Assembly: GCA_036939975.1 (NCBI GenBank)
Contig: JALLPB010000130.1
Location: 1-37,950 of the forward strand
Direction: 5' to 3'
Length of the DNA stretch: 37,950 nt
From: Cyclostephanos tholiformis
Taxonomy: Eukaryota > Bacillariophyta > Thalassiosirophyceae > Thalassiosirales > Thalassiosiraceae
Shown: one piece after another, positions 1-11,578 of the stretch
Layout: every line of letters begins with the position of its first letter
Numbering within the stretch: position 1 is the stretch's first letter
Notes under the pieces: generated by a model
The model's database searches: none
Told to the model about the DNA's origin: nothing
The model's input: the letters and a program-made list of their open reading frames with translations, nothing else
Made by a program: the position numbers and the translations under genes

Positions 1-54
<54 letters not shown>
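1..54. repeat. (TTGCTG)n microsatellite at left edge
   Basis: About nine perfect copies of the hexamer TTGCTG start at the first base, so the array probably continues outside the window. On the minus strand it would read CAGCAA, that is poly-glutamine, but no open gene is seen around it here. It may be the end of a coding repeat lying to the left or a plain microsatellite. Confidence 0.9.
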
Positions 55-55
<1 letters not shown>

Positions 56-1404
56 ATAATTGTGCTGTATTTACATACTTTTGGCATGCCCTGCATAAGG
101 TCAGATGCTAGACTTATATCAAAGGCCAGACTACTTAGTCAGGACCAATATAGTGCTGACTTGGCAATTTGCCACATCAGCATCCCAATGCAGGACTGCT
201 GGTCTCAATACAGAACTGTGCATTCCTAGAAATGTGGTTGATATCAGGAGATCTATAGATATTTTGGGGAGATCTCATCCTAGATTGTCTATTAGTGCTA
301 GGTAGATAATTTCTAATGCTCATAATTTTCATATAAGCAAAATTCTACCTCTTTCAACCTGCAGCAATTTTGAGAATCTTTTCTGATCATATAGAAACAG
401 GACCCCCTACCCGCCAAGTTGCATCTCTAGTTTGGGGGAAGGGGCCTATGGCACCCCCCCACCACATCAAATCGTACTGATTCTTACAATAAGATACATT
501 GTTGATAAGATGGCTGTCTTTCCATCTACAACAAGACAATTCTACCAATACCCAATATTCCTATTGCACCCATTCCATTTGGTTTGATGAATTTTCTGCA
601 CTTTGTAATAGTGATTTTGTAGTTGTGCATATATTTGTGGGTTGTGTGTTTAGATAGAAACCTGCCAAGATCTATATAGGAACAATACAAAAACAATGTT
701 ATATAATAAGCACTTTTACCATAACATTTACAAGATAGCTTGTCATTTTTGATTGCTTAAACTGTGTATCCAATGGTACCAAAAACCAAAATCAAGCAAA
801 AGGCTCTGACCTGGGGTAGGAACATTTTTCCGTGGATAAAAATAATAAAATTTAAGGTGGAAATATTTTCCAAATACAAAAAATGGGCATGAAAATGAGT
901 TCTGATCAGAAAAGTAAACTCCCCGAAAAAAAACGGCAAAAAATGGTCTGGAAACAAGAATTCCAAGATTTTTCAAGAGCCTTTCAATTGAGGAGTGCCA
1001 ACAAAGCCATGAAAAAATCCTCTTCTGTGTGTTTATTCTGCTGGCTCTCTCTCCAGGGCATAAATTGTAGGCAACATGTAATGATCAAGCTTAGATCACA
1101 ATGATGTGCTTTGATATTGACTCCTTTGAAAAAAACTCAAAAAATTCCTTCCTATGTAATTGAAACACACTCCATTTGATGCATCTTGAATAAGTGTCCC
1201 TCCTTACAGGTTCTGGCAGCTGACTGTTTAGGATTGTGGTTACCCATGCACCCATTTTACCAGATAAAGTATTGTACACCTAATTTGGTATTTCCATAAA
1301 AAGTCACATATCTCAATAGATAAGTATATCTGCAAAAAGAGCTCAATGAGTTGGTTCAAACAGTATATGGGTCACCTGAGTAAATTTTCACCAAAACATA
1401 ACAA
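55..1404. other. AT-rich gene-less stretch
   Basis: No reading frame here has a recognisable domain or coding-like composition. The open frames are short, begin and end at random, and several overlap on opposite strands. The stretch lies between the edge microsatellite and the transposase remnant, so it may be old repeat-derived sequence. I see nothing more specific in it. Confidence 0.6.
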
Positions 1405-1800
1405 AAATCTAGGTAGAAGCTTTATGGGTGCAAACCCCCAAAACATCTGGTAAATGATACTTAATGTTCAACCCCAAATGGCAATATTAGCAGATCCACT
1501 TGCCTCAGGTACAAGAGCAATAGTTTTGATGCATTTCACCCTGTCACCACACCTTTTCATTGTGCAAAGGTAGTTCTGGTATCGCTGTCTGGCATTGCAA
1601 ATCCACACACCATTCTGCATGAGGCAGAGCATTTAGGAGCTGGTGGACTGTAGTAACCATATGCTGCTGCTGCTCTTCCAAATCCTCCTGGGCAAGATAA
1701 CTGTTCTTAATCAGCTGCCATGCAAGATTGTGTTGAAACTGCTGGAGGGTAGGGACAGTTTTGGGGTGACAAAAGAAGTGGTAAGTGAGAAATCTACTCC
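1405..1800 (-). pseudogene. decayed PiggyBac-like transposase, C-terminal part
   Basis: Reading the minus strand from about 1800, one frame stays open for some 80 codons and contains LQQFQHNLAWQLIKNSYL, followed by a Gln/Glu stretch and a His/Cys segment. It then breaks by a stop near 1545. The next stretch, partly in another frame, reads YCSCT-stop-GKWIC-stop-YCHLG. The spacing of Cys-x-Cys, Cys-xx-Cys and His resembles the zinc-binding tail of PiggyBac-type (DDE_Tnp_1_7) transposases, whose preceding helix usually has an F-x-x-x-L-A-x-x-L-I pattern as seen here. Two in-frame stops and at least one frameshift mark it as dead. No catalytic core was found upstream. The family call rests on pattern memory only. 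Confidence 0.4.
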
Positions 1801-2155
1801 TATTTACTACCTACAATACCTACCTAAAATCATGGTGGTCATGACAGCCTCCCCCCTCCTGTCCAAACCCCATGCCTAAAAACAATGGGGACACCTCTTT
1901 CATAGGAATAAATAAGAATTCTATGCAGTCTGGAATTAGTGCGAATAAGATTTTTATATAGTTTGAATTGGATTCACCCTTAAGCTGGGTCATCTAATTT
2001 TATTAGTGTCACATTTTTGGGACAGTGAGGCTACTTAAATATAATAACTAGTACATCAATGCAAGTTGTCATTCCCTCAACTCAATCAGAAATTTTGATT
2101 CCAATGGGGTCCGAGAATGGAAGAGGGACATCGGAATTCACAAAGAAGTGTTTTT

Positions 2156-2198
2156 TTTGTCACAAACACAAAATTTGTGATTTGTTTTTTGTGACAAA
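2156..2198. repeat. perfect 11-bp inverted repeat TTTGTCACAAA
   Basis: TTTGTCACAAA at 2156-2166 is the exact reverse complement of TTTGTGACAAA at 2188-2198, separated by 21 nt of AT-rich sequence. It could form a hairpin. A related but imperfect pair occurs about 800 bp downstream. Confidence 0.75.
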
Positions 2199-2334
2199 CA
2201 AACTTGTGGTTCCCCAACCTAACCCCATGACTCAGTTAGAAAAGGTTGCAAAAACACACTACTCCAGGCAACCACAATTCATCCCCCCATCTAGCTGTGA
2301 CTTTGGCTTGCTCCGCCATTAAAAAAACAATCAA

Positions 2335-2800
2335 CCGACAATGGAGGATGTGGCAGGCAATGGAGGGGTGGGTGAGGGGGAGGTTTGGGTAGAGGGGGAG
2401 ATGACAGAGGGGGAGGAGCTCAACGAAGCCTTTTCTACACCATGATGAGGCATTTGAGGCAGCATTGCCAAGGTGTGGCTACCCAGCAGTGAAGGGAGAG
2501 GGGAAGAGGATGGACACCCAATAGAATAAGTAGTGGGAGGTGGATACGATGGCAGACAATGGAGGACAAAGATGACAATAAAACAACAAAGACAATGACA
2601 CAACAATCAAACATTGCACCGGTGAGGGGGGAGGATAATGGGAGCAGGTGATGCACAATAGATGATGGACAACAACAACAACAGAGAGACATGGAGGATA
2701 ATGCCAACTATGACAAAACAAACACAACAATCATATAGTTTGCACTGTAGAAGAAAGGGAGGAAGATGATGGTGGTGGCGATGTATGACAGGTGATGAAA
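2335..2800. repeat. purine-rich low-complexity block
   Basis: The plus strand is dominated by GGAGG, GATGG and ACAACAACA words, with several G runs (for example GGTGAGGGGGAGG and GAGGGGGAGAT) and few pyrimidine runs. The minus-strand translations are Ser/Pro/Cys/Leu-rich in all frames, as expected from composition. Closely spaced G runs give some quadruplex potential. No function is evident. Confidence 0.55.
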
Positions 2801-2943
2801 AACAACAACCACAATGATGATGAGTGGCAGAGCAATGAGTGGAAGTGGTGCAAGGACACCATTAATCTTCATTTATTATTTTGTATGTTTGTGATACACA
2901 AAGTTCATTGCCAGTCATCCGGTCTGAGGGGTCTACCAAATTT

Positions 2944-3000
2944 TTGTGCTTGTGACACAAATAATGGGTATTGTGTGATTTATGTGTATCACAAGCACAA
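2944..3000. repeat. imperfect 19-bp inverted repeat
   Basis: The left arm at 2944-2962 (TTGTGCTTGTGACACAAAT) matches the reverse complement of 2982-3000 at 17 of 19 positions. The loop is 19 nt. The arms share the TTGTGA/ACACAA words of the inverted repeat at 2156-2198, so both may derive from one repeat family. Confidence 0.7.
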
Positions 3001-3553
3001 CATTAATGTTGGGATCACGATGGTGTTTTTTGGGTGATTGAGCCCCCTCCCATTGGTACAAAGTTTACTGCTGCATCGGCAATGTTAATACCTATTGCTT
3101 CAAATCATTGCTCTTCTAATTGCTTGATGCTTGTTGCATAATCATCAGTAAAAATATTTGTGAGGGGAGGGGAGTTCAGCGGTAGCAATGAAGGATAGCC
3201 ATATGGCCAAGCAGGGGATTTGTCTTGTAATGTCACAATTACAGAGGACGGTAAGCTGTGACAGCATGTAAAAGCTGAGGATAAAGAATGGACAAACCCA
3301 TCAGTGCGCGGATGTAAGATAAACCTACGCAGGAGAACCTATGGAAATGTCCTACCCTGAAAGGAATAGTTCCCTTTGGGACTGAGAAAACCAAGAGATC
3401 AAGGTATGAATAGGAGCTTACGGAGGAAACTACAAATGACATCTGTCAGTCAGTCCCCTCGTAAGCGAGAAGGAGTAACTTTGTCACTGCCACAACTAGG
3501 AATTACTGTCTATTGCATATTCCCCCTACAATCACGCCAGCTCAGGCTCACGC

Positions 3554-4474
3554 TTAAACAAATTTGCTGGAGCCAGCCAATGCAGTCGCCCATCTTCTTC
3601 CTCTTTCATTTTCCAACACCTTCATCGACGTAAGATACCATATCAACTCGAAAATTGGGATCATGAATGAGCTTGCTCCAACAGCTATGTATATACCAAA
3701 TATCGACATAAGCACACCCCTGTTTTAGAAAGAAGAAGTACCAATACGTTAAACGAACATGAGCGCTGCAGAAGAAGCGACCGAAATCAGTGACGAATGA
3801 CTCACCAATATTGGGGATCACTTATATTGAGATTGTATGGAAAACAAGAAACTCTTGCCGTTGGATAACCGAACTCGTAGCCATAGTAAACTCCCTTCGC
3901 ACCAAGAGCTTTGAAAACAAAATAGTTCAACACTTGGCCGATGAATAATAACATCAGTCCTAAAACAAATTGTGCTGATTTCTCCGGTGTCGAGATCATA
4001 CGAGCTTTGAAAACATTGTTCCAGACGTTGACCTGATCCAATACTAACAAATCATAAATGCACACTCCAAACTGAAAGACTTTAATGTACATCCCCTTGC
4101 ATTGTAAAAATTGAATCCGTTGATTATGGATATGATTCAGTATGATTCAGACGGCGACAATGCACAAGGTGGGATGTAAGAGCTGATAAAACGACTTACG
4201 AGTCTTTGCATGCTTCGCCAGTACAATTCATCTTTCGATATGGTGGAGAGTCCGGGAATTTTGTTTTGGTCGACTGATTTCTTGAAATGATCGGTGCAAA
4301 TGAAGCAGTAGCTATAGAGTAGCTGCGAGGAAAGAAAAGGACGTGAGGTGCTTTTGCTTCAGATAGCAACACAATTATAGCATAACGGTGCTAACGGGGT
4401 AGGCTCACCCGCTCTATGCCTAGCGCGAAGAATGCGACAAAGGCAAAAGGCATGTGGAGGTGGTCAAAACTCAT
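3554..4474 (-). CDS. PEMT: PEMT-like phospholipid N-methyltransferase (4 exons)
   Basis: The likely role is S-adenosylmethionine-dependent methylation of phosphatidylethanolamine or its methylated derivatives to phosphatidylcholine in the ER membrane. Four exons join in phase: 4409-4474, 4200-4322, 3806-4032 and 3554-3719. The product is about 193 residues, close to the roughly 199 of animal PEMT. Exon 3 encodes the family signature around ARVSCFPYNL and SDPQYW, after a hydrophobic segment ending GQVLNYFVF. Exon 4 gives another membrane helix and a basic tail. The introns begin GTGAGC, GTAAGT and GTGAGT and end in AG. The start is the first ATG after an in-frame upstream stop. The gene is divergent from the HAD phosphatase gene. 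A related small methyltransferase of the isoprenylcysteine type is less likely given the RV-FP-N-DPQYW motif. Confidence 0.8.
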
Positions 4475-5150
4475 GTTCAGTACTCGATGTATATCTATGC
4501 TTGATTGTTCTTCCTGAGCCCCCTATTCCAACACAAATCCCGCAAACAGCTTAAGCTGCACTGCTAATATCTGTCCGGTAGAAAAGGTTGACGGTGGAGA
4601 AAGTGGCAATAGTCTCTCCTGGCTACCGTTGTGCGTCGTTTGTGAGGACCTGATGAGACGACGCATTAAGCCAGAGGTTATTACCGAGTATTACTATCAA
4701 ACAACATGATTGGTGTGGCGTTGTGTGTAGGTACCATAATAGATACTAGTACTTAGGGAAGAATCTTCTGCATCTCTCTACTCGCACAAAAAAATCAAAA
4801 ATCAGATTCATGATATTAAAACGCCCCATCGAACGATGACACCCTTCTATTTGCAACTCCACGACACAAACAATATTATTGAAAGATGAATCTTACAGCC
4901 AAAAGACAAGGGTGAGAGCGTGTTTTTTTTTGCCCTAGTACCATACTATGGTACTCATGGTGGTAGGCTTTCTCTTCTACCTCTCGCCGGAAACAGAGCG
5001 ATGTAAGATGGCACACGTACTCATGCAGTTCCATTATTTGATTTGTGCAATCTCACATTACTTCCATTATTCCTCGAAAGGCTGGCAACGACAGTTTTGT
5101 CGACGTTTATTGTTTTTGGCATATTCTGTTTTCCACTGTCCATTTCGTCC
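4475..5150. promoter_or_regulatory. divergent intergenic region of methyltransferase and HAD genes
   Basis: About 680 bp separates the two divergent start codons, so both promoters, and possibly an upstream 5' exon of the HAD gene, should lie here. There are AT-rich tracts (for example around 4740-4830 and a T8 run at about 4922) but no motif I can assign. Confidence 0.4.
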
Positions 5151-6289
5151 ATGATTGCCATGGGAAACTTTGATGTTACTTCACTTGCTCGCCATGAGAA
5201 CCCGAACTTTCTACCCAAAATGGTACGCATAAGAATAAGATACTTGTTTTATTGTAGCTGCATGCAATTTATCTCTGACGTCTCCCCAACAATTATACTG
5301 TCACAGATTGTATTCGATAAAGATGGTGAGAGGTTGCGTGTAGTGATAAGTCAAAAAGTATGTACATCATCGGATTGTATTAAACTTCTTCTCTAAAACC
5401 TTTATCACACTACCAAGGCACACTGGGTGACTGCACTCCAGCGCTAAAGATGTGGTGCTCAAAGATGACAGCGGCTGTGATGCGCAAGTGCATCGACACC
5501 GGTATCTCTGCCACCCGATCCGAGTATATCATTTCCAAATTTCACCAATCTATCGGCTGGGACGCTGTGATAAACGATGTGCTGCCCTCTGCTCCATTAT
5601 CTGCTAGTACTTGGGACGAAATCGTCGATATCTCTGTGGCTAGTCTATGTGAATCGGGTTTGACAGTTCAATACCAGGAAGTGCTAGAATGGCACCAAGA
5701 TTTGGGTGATATCCACGCAGAGGATCTTCCATTGATCAAGTCCTTGCCGCGATTCTTACAGCACTTCAAGCGTCATGGAATCATCATATCGATATGCACC
5801 TCTGACGACCGTGCATCGACCAATGCATGTTTGCAGAACTGGGACATTTCTGATCTGGTTGACTTTTCCATATGTGGTGACGAAGTTGGCAAAGAGTGCA
5901 AGCCAAGTCCCGAACCGTTGTTTGAGCTATGCCGCCGTGCTGGAGTTTCGCCAAGTGAAAGTTTGGTGGTCGGAGACACAAGTAGTGACACCCAGATGGG
6001 GGTAAGAGCGGGTGCAGGCTTTGTGGTGGGCGTACTCACAGGTAGCGGCAACAAGGAGCAATTGCTTAATACTGGAGCTGACATTGTCTTGCCCAGCATA
6101 ATTTATTTGAAAGGTCTGCTTCTTCTAAGCACAGAACCATTCACGCGAAACGTCTCCATCGCCGACGTGATGCAGATCGATGAGTTCAGCGAGATGGATG
6201 AAGATACATTATTTCTATCCAAGGACGAGTTGGTATGTTCCGGAATTCCTAAAGAAGATGCCCACAAATTTCAGTGCAGAGATGATTGA
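5151..6289 (+). CDS. HAD-superfamily phosphatase, phosphoglycolate phosphatase-like
   Basis: The product is a soluble hydrolase of the haloacid dehalogenase superfamily, probably acting on a small phosphate ester; the substrate cannot be told. Exons 5151-5222, 5307-5325 and 5418-6289 join in phase to about 320 residues. Motif I is FDKDGT (nucleophile Asp near residue 28, general acid Asp near 30). Motif II is the Ser of ICTSDD (about 159). Motif III is the Lys of KPSPEP (about 192). Motif IV is VVGDTSSD (Asp near 217 and 221). A helical cap separates motifs I and II, as in PGP-type enzymes. The middle exon is only 19 nt and carries motif I. The start is uncertain: ATG at 5151 or 5160, or an upstream exon. 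The first intron is 84 nt and has no stop in frame, so its retention would still give a protein. Confidence 0.8.
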
Positions 6290-6395
6290 TTCACTTAATG
6301 CTCAGCACTAGATAAACGTAAAATTTGGTATGATCGGTCCTATGTGATCCTGATTTTGTACATTTAATCGCGGACACGCGCACTCTCAATAAGAA

Positions 6396-6431
6396 TACCT
6401 AGCTAATTATTATTACCTAGCTAATTATTAT
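6396..6431. repeat. perfect 18-bp tandem duplication
   Basis: TACCTAGCTAATTATTAT occurs twice head-to-tail at 6396-6413 and 6414-6431. It lies in the short convergent spacer between the HAD phosphatase and fibrillin gene 3' ends, so it may fall in one or both 3' untranslated regions. Confidence 0.9.
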
Positions 6432-6444
6432 AACGGGTCCACAC

Positions 6445-7456
6445 TCACTTCCGTACCAAAATTTCAGGAATCCCCGCACCATCTCTTACCACAAGAATGT
6501 CTTCGTCTACGTAAGATACATACAAGTCACGGGAGTATTGTAGAGCATCGGGCAAATCTATCGTCTGTCCCAGGACAGAAGCCGACTCATAAGTTTCGGT
6601 AAAGCGCAATCCGGAGTCTTCCTCGAGACGGGCCTTGACCTCGATCGTGTCCGTTGATCCACCAAATAATTTGACCTCTATTTTTGCCTCGATGCGCGGC
6701 TGCACGCGTGATATGGCTGTGTCGATCAGATGAAACGAAGGGGTTGGACGGAAGCAAAGAAAAAAATTAATAATAATCCTTGTATGCAAGCTTGGCGGGA
6801 AGAAAAGGGAGGGCGATCACAGTAAGCTGAAAGAGAAGGAGCGCGAACTCACAAATTTCAAGATCTCCCAATTCGACGAGTTGCGACGGCAACTTCTGCG
6901 CGATCCCCAGCGCGAACAGTCCGGGACTATACCCCCCCGAGTACAGGAAGAGCGCCAGTTCCCTCGTCGGACTGGGAATTTTCGGCTCCGAATATCCCCC
7001 GGCGTACCTGAGCGTCCACACTCCGTTGATCAGAGGGCTGTATACGGGGTCCTTGGTGGGGTTGAGCGCCTCCAGCTTCAGTATGGCCTCGTTGATAGAC
7101 GAGCGGTCTGACGCCGAGATTGCCCCCGAAGAAGCCAGGGAGGACGGGAGGTAGTCCATGATAGAGGAGACCACGGATTCCGATGCGGTTGACGGCTTAT
7201 TTTCAACGTCGATTGTCGCGTCCTCGACCTTTTTTTCGACTGTAAAGTGCGTGTCCTCGGATGAGTCAGAAGGATAGGAGTCGTCGTAGTCGGCCATGTA
7301 CCGGGCAGTCGTCGTCGCAGGCACGCGGGCGTCGCGAGCGACGAAAGAACGGATTCTCGTCGCCGACATTAGACGGAGCCCGGGGGCGAAGGCAGAGACG
7401 GTGGCTCCGGACAGGAGGGTGCCGATGGAGGCGAGCTGGGCCTTCGTGACTTTCAT
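6445..7456 (-). CDS. plastid lipid-associated protein (PAP/fibrillin family)
   Basis: This is a plastid lipocalin-like protein of the fibrillin family, associated with thylakoids or plastoglobules. Exons 6853-7456 and 6445-6716 join in phase 1 to 291 residues. The N-terminus is a hydrophobic signal peptide ending SAFAP, the motif at the cleavage site of diatom bipartite plastid presequences, followed by a basic/Thr-rich transit region. The conserved beginning of the domain is near INGVWTLRYAGG. The conserved end is YVSYVDEDILVVRDG followed by GIPEILVRK at the C-terminus, a hallmark of the family. The intron starts GTGAGTTC. The gene is convergent with the HAD gene and divergent from calmodulin. 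The exact lipid ligand is unknown. Confidence 0.88.
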
Positions 7457-8780
<1,324 letters not shown>

Positions 8781-9342
8781 GCTTGAGGTCTATTTTTGTT
8801 CCTGGATTGGGAATCCCTGCGTGGCATGTGGCTAGGGATTACTACACACTTGCACTTTGTCTGTGTTGGCGCCTTAAGCTGGGGGTGATACTGTTGGATA
8901 AAAGAAACGGTCATAGGCTGCCCAGTTTTAATACTGATCATTAATAGACAGATGATTTTGTCTGACAATTTGGTATGTAGTAGCCATCTCAATGAAAAAA
9001 AAGCGATTGACTGGGAGGGGGGCGGGGCATTCTACCACAGTATTTCGCCATTATTACGCCTAAAAATCAGCTACGCTCCTTGTAGAGGCATGCCCCTTTC
9101 AGGTAGATATTCTTTTTTAGGGCTATGCGGAATTCTCATCAACGTAGTTGGCTGAGACAGTGAGATTTGGGCTGTCTGGATAGCCTGATAAAAGGGTATG
9201 TTAATCCGTCGTTTTAGACCCACCGTAGTAGATGGTTACGATTTGCAAGCAATATTAATTTTGTCTAGCATATTGCGATTCCCCTCTCGAAGTCGTCAAT
9301 GGTCACCTCATCTGCATCGTGGGTGAATCGTACCCACTTCAA
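8781..9342. other. convergent spacer, no gene seen
   Basis: About 560 bp lies between the calmodulin stop and the 3' end of the phosphoglucomutase gene. It should contain both 3' untranslated regions. The short open frames have no recognisable domain. A G-rich patch (GGGAGGGGGGCGGGG) lies at about 9015-9030. Confidence 0.5.
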
Positions 9343-11305
9343 TCATAGATTGGAGGGCAATAGAAGACCATTTTCAGCTGGGCGTAGAAGTTCCTCTAAA
9401 ATGATTCTACTCATTTCACTCAACCTCCTTTCCACATCCGACCTCTTTTCGCCGGGCTTTCCTCGTAGTTCAATGTAATACTTGAACTTTGGCTCGGTGC
9501 CACTTGCACGAAATTGAGCTACACAACCATTCACAAAGCGAAACGTTATCATTGGCGAGGAGGCCGAGGTGGGAAGTGTCGGCACCTTGTCTTTTGTGGT
9601 GCTGTCGTACCCTGGAGAACCTAAATCTCGTATGCTGTCCACATCATACGCGCCCACGCGGTCAAAATACACTCCGCCTTTTCTCATCTGCTTTAGTATT
9701 CCACTCACAATAGCAGGATCGTTGCAGCGATAATAACCATTGTTGCAACAAAATTCACCATACTTGTCATGGAGTTTCTGCAAGTGCGATGACAATGTTT
9801 CCCCACGTGAATACAGCCATGAAGCCATCGTGGCAATGACACCGAGGGCGCTGATGCCGTCTTTGTCGGGGATGATCCCACCACAGGAATATCCAATCGC
9901 CTCTTCGTATCCAAAGAGGACACGAAAACCCTGGTTTTGTAGTGTAAGCAACCGGCTTCCAATCCACTTAAAACCAGTTAAGGTTTCTTCAAAGTGAAAT
10001 CCTTCCATTTGACCCATGGTTGCTAGCATTTTTGAAGACACAGTCGATGCACACATGGCAACTGGCTGCAAAATAACAAGGAATAATAGATGAATAAGTT
10101 GCGGACCCTGACGCCATCTTATAAGCCATTTTTAGTTGACTCACCTGATCAGAAGTCTTCCCGATCATCTCCCAAAGCCAATGACCAAGCAACGTTCCTA
10201 TTTGATCTCCTGCGAATACCGTCCACTCTCCACTTTTCTTGTCAAACTCTGCGACACCCAATCTATCAGCATCCGGGTCATTTGCCAACAAGATATCGCA
10301 CTTATTCTCCGACGAAAATGCCATAGCTATGTCAAGTGCACCCTTCTCTTCCGGATTAGGAAACGAAACTGTAGGAAAGTCGGGATCCGGCTGTTCCTGT
10401 GAAGGAACAGCAAGGAATGGTGGGAGGTTGAAGACCTGAAAGGATCTCCTAGCGTAGGGACTTCCTACTCCATGCATTGCTGTGTACGCGAATTTGGGTT
10501 GAGATATAATACCATGTGTGGCATCGTTCATTCCAGTCACGACACCACTTGCAATTATGGATTGAAAATATGCGTCCTCGATACACTTAGTTTGGAAAGG
10601 GTCACTCAATCCGAAACATTCGTCGTCGGACTCGACCTTTAGCTTTTGTAACTGTAACTGTTTCCCATAATCAATCCAAGGTAAGAGGTTTGCCTCCTTC
10701 CCTATTTCATTCGCAATCCCAGCATCCATCGGAGATCTAATCTGACATCCATCGTTCCAATAGATTTTGTAGCCATTATCCTGACTTGGATTGTGTGAAG
10801 CAGTCACCATGATTCCAACTGCTGCATCAAGGTATTTTACAGCATATGATAAAATTGGTGTAGCAACATATCCATCTAGCAAAGTGCATTTAATGCCAGC
10901 ATGCTCGAATACGAGCTTGGTGTACATCGCAAATTTTTTGGAAGAAATGCTCCTATTGAATTTAGAGCTTGAGCGGTGATCGTGGCCTACCACAGCTCGT
11001 AGGTTTGGATTTCCTCGGTTTGTGCCAAGAATGTATCTCGCCAAGCCCTGCGCGGATTGTATTACCACTAAGTCATTCATGCCGGATGGGCCCGGTAACA
11101 TAGGCCCGCGCAAACCAGCGGTTCCAAATTGGATACGCTCTGAGGCGAATAGGGAGTCCAATTCACGAGAGGCGATGTCGTCCCCACCTTCCCCCTCCAC
11201 CCGTGCCACTAGATTATTGACGTAGCTCGAGGTTTCTGGATTTGGGTCTAGCCGCGCCCATTCCTTGGCGGCATGGAGGAGGTTTGGGGTTTCATGTGAC
11301 GTCAT
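9343..11305 (-). CDS. PGM2: phosphoglucomutase-2 / phosphopentomutase-like
   Basis: This is an alpha-D-phosphohexomutase interconverting sugar 1- and 6-phosphates (or ribose/deoxyribose 1- and 5-phosphates in the PGM2 branch). Exons 10145-11305 and 9343-10065 join in phase 0 across a 79-nt intron starting GTGAGT. The product is about 627 residues, near the roughly 612 of human PGM2. The phosphoserine loop is TASHNPSQDNGYK (Ser near 170). The magnesium loop is DPDADR (about 350). The sugar-binding loop is GYEEAIGY (about 438). The phosphate-binding loop is SGTEPKFKYY (about 578). The GYEEAIGY and SGTEPK-KYY forms favour the PGM2/PMM-PGM branch over classical PGM1. The frame is open up to another ATG at 11422, adding 39 residues that could be a targeting extension. 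ATG 11305 gives the family length. Confidence 0.92.
11297..11304. promoter_or_regulatory. TGACGTCA palindrome at the PGM2 start
   Basis: A perfect CRE-type octamer TGACGTCA overlaps the ATG at 11305 and lies inside the 5' part of the gene if translation begins at 11422. TGACGT elements are known to act in CO2/cAMP-responsive promoters of a diatom. A chance occurrence is quite possible. Confidence 0.25.
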
Positions 11306-11578
11306 GCTTGGGGTAATTGAGGGCAAGCAATGACCCCTCTGAAGCTTGTGATAAAGAATATGTTGTGGAAAGGGATTCGTCGATAGGAGGAATGTTAAGC
11401 GAATAATGCCGAGAAGCTGCATCCCGCCCAGAAAAAGTGAGTTGTCTCGTTGATGATGGATACGTTTGCAAATTCACGAACCAAAAATATCCGTTTGGGG
11501 AGAAGGATGGACCACGTACAAAACATCACCTGCACCCAATAAACACGTGGAAACGGACTACGTTAAGATTATCACACC

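Larger units (their letters stand above)
1801..3553. other. gene-less stretch with repeats and a purine-rich block
   Basis: No recognisable gene lies between the transposase remnant and the methyltransferase 3' end. The stretch holds two imperfect or perfect inverted repeats built on TTTGTGACACAAA-like words (2156-2198 and 2944-3000) and a purine-rich block at about 2335-2800. Minus-strand Ser/Pro/Cys-rich frames in that block only mirror its low complexity. Confidence 0.6.

Noticed and set aside
1..54. Hexanucleotide array as a CRISPR or telomere-like repeat
   Set aside because: The unit is 6 nt without spacers and is not a telomere sequence known to me in diatoms. It is a microsatellite.
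2331..2730. Minus-strand Ser/Pro/Cys-rich frames
   Set aside because: All three minus frames are open and compositional because of the purine-rich plus strand. No start context, domain or splice structure is evident.
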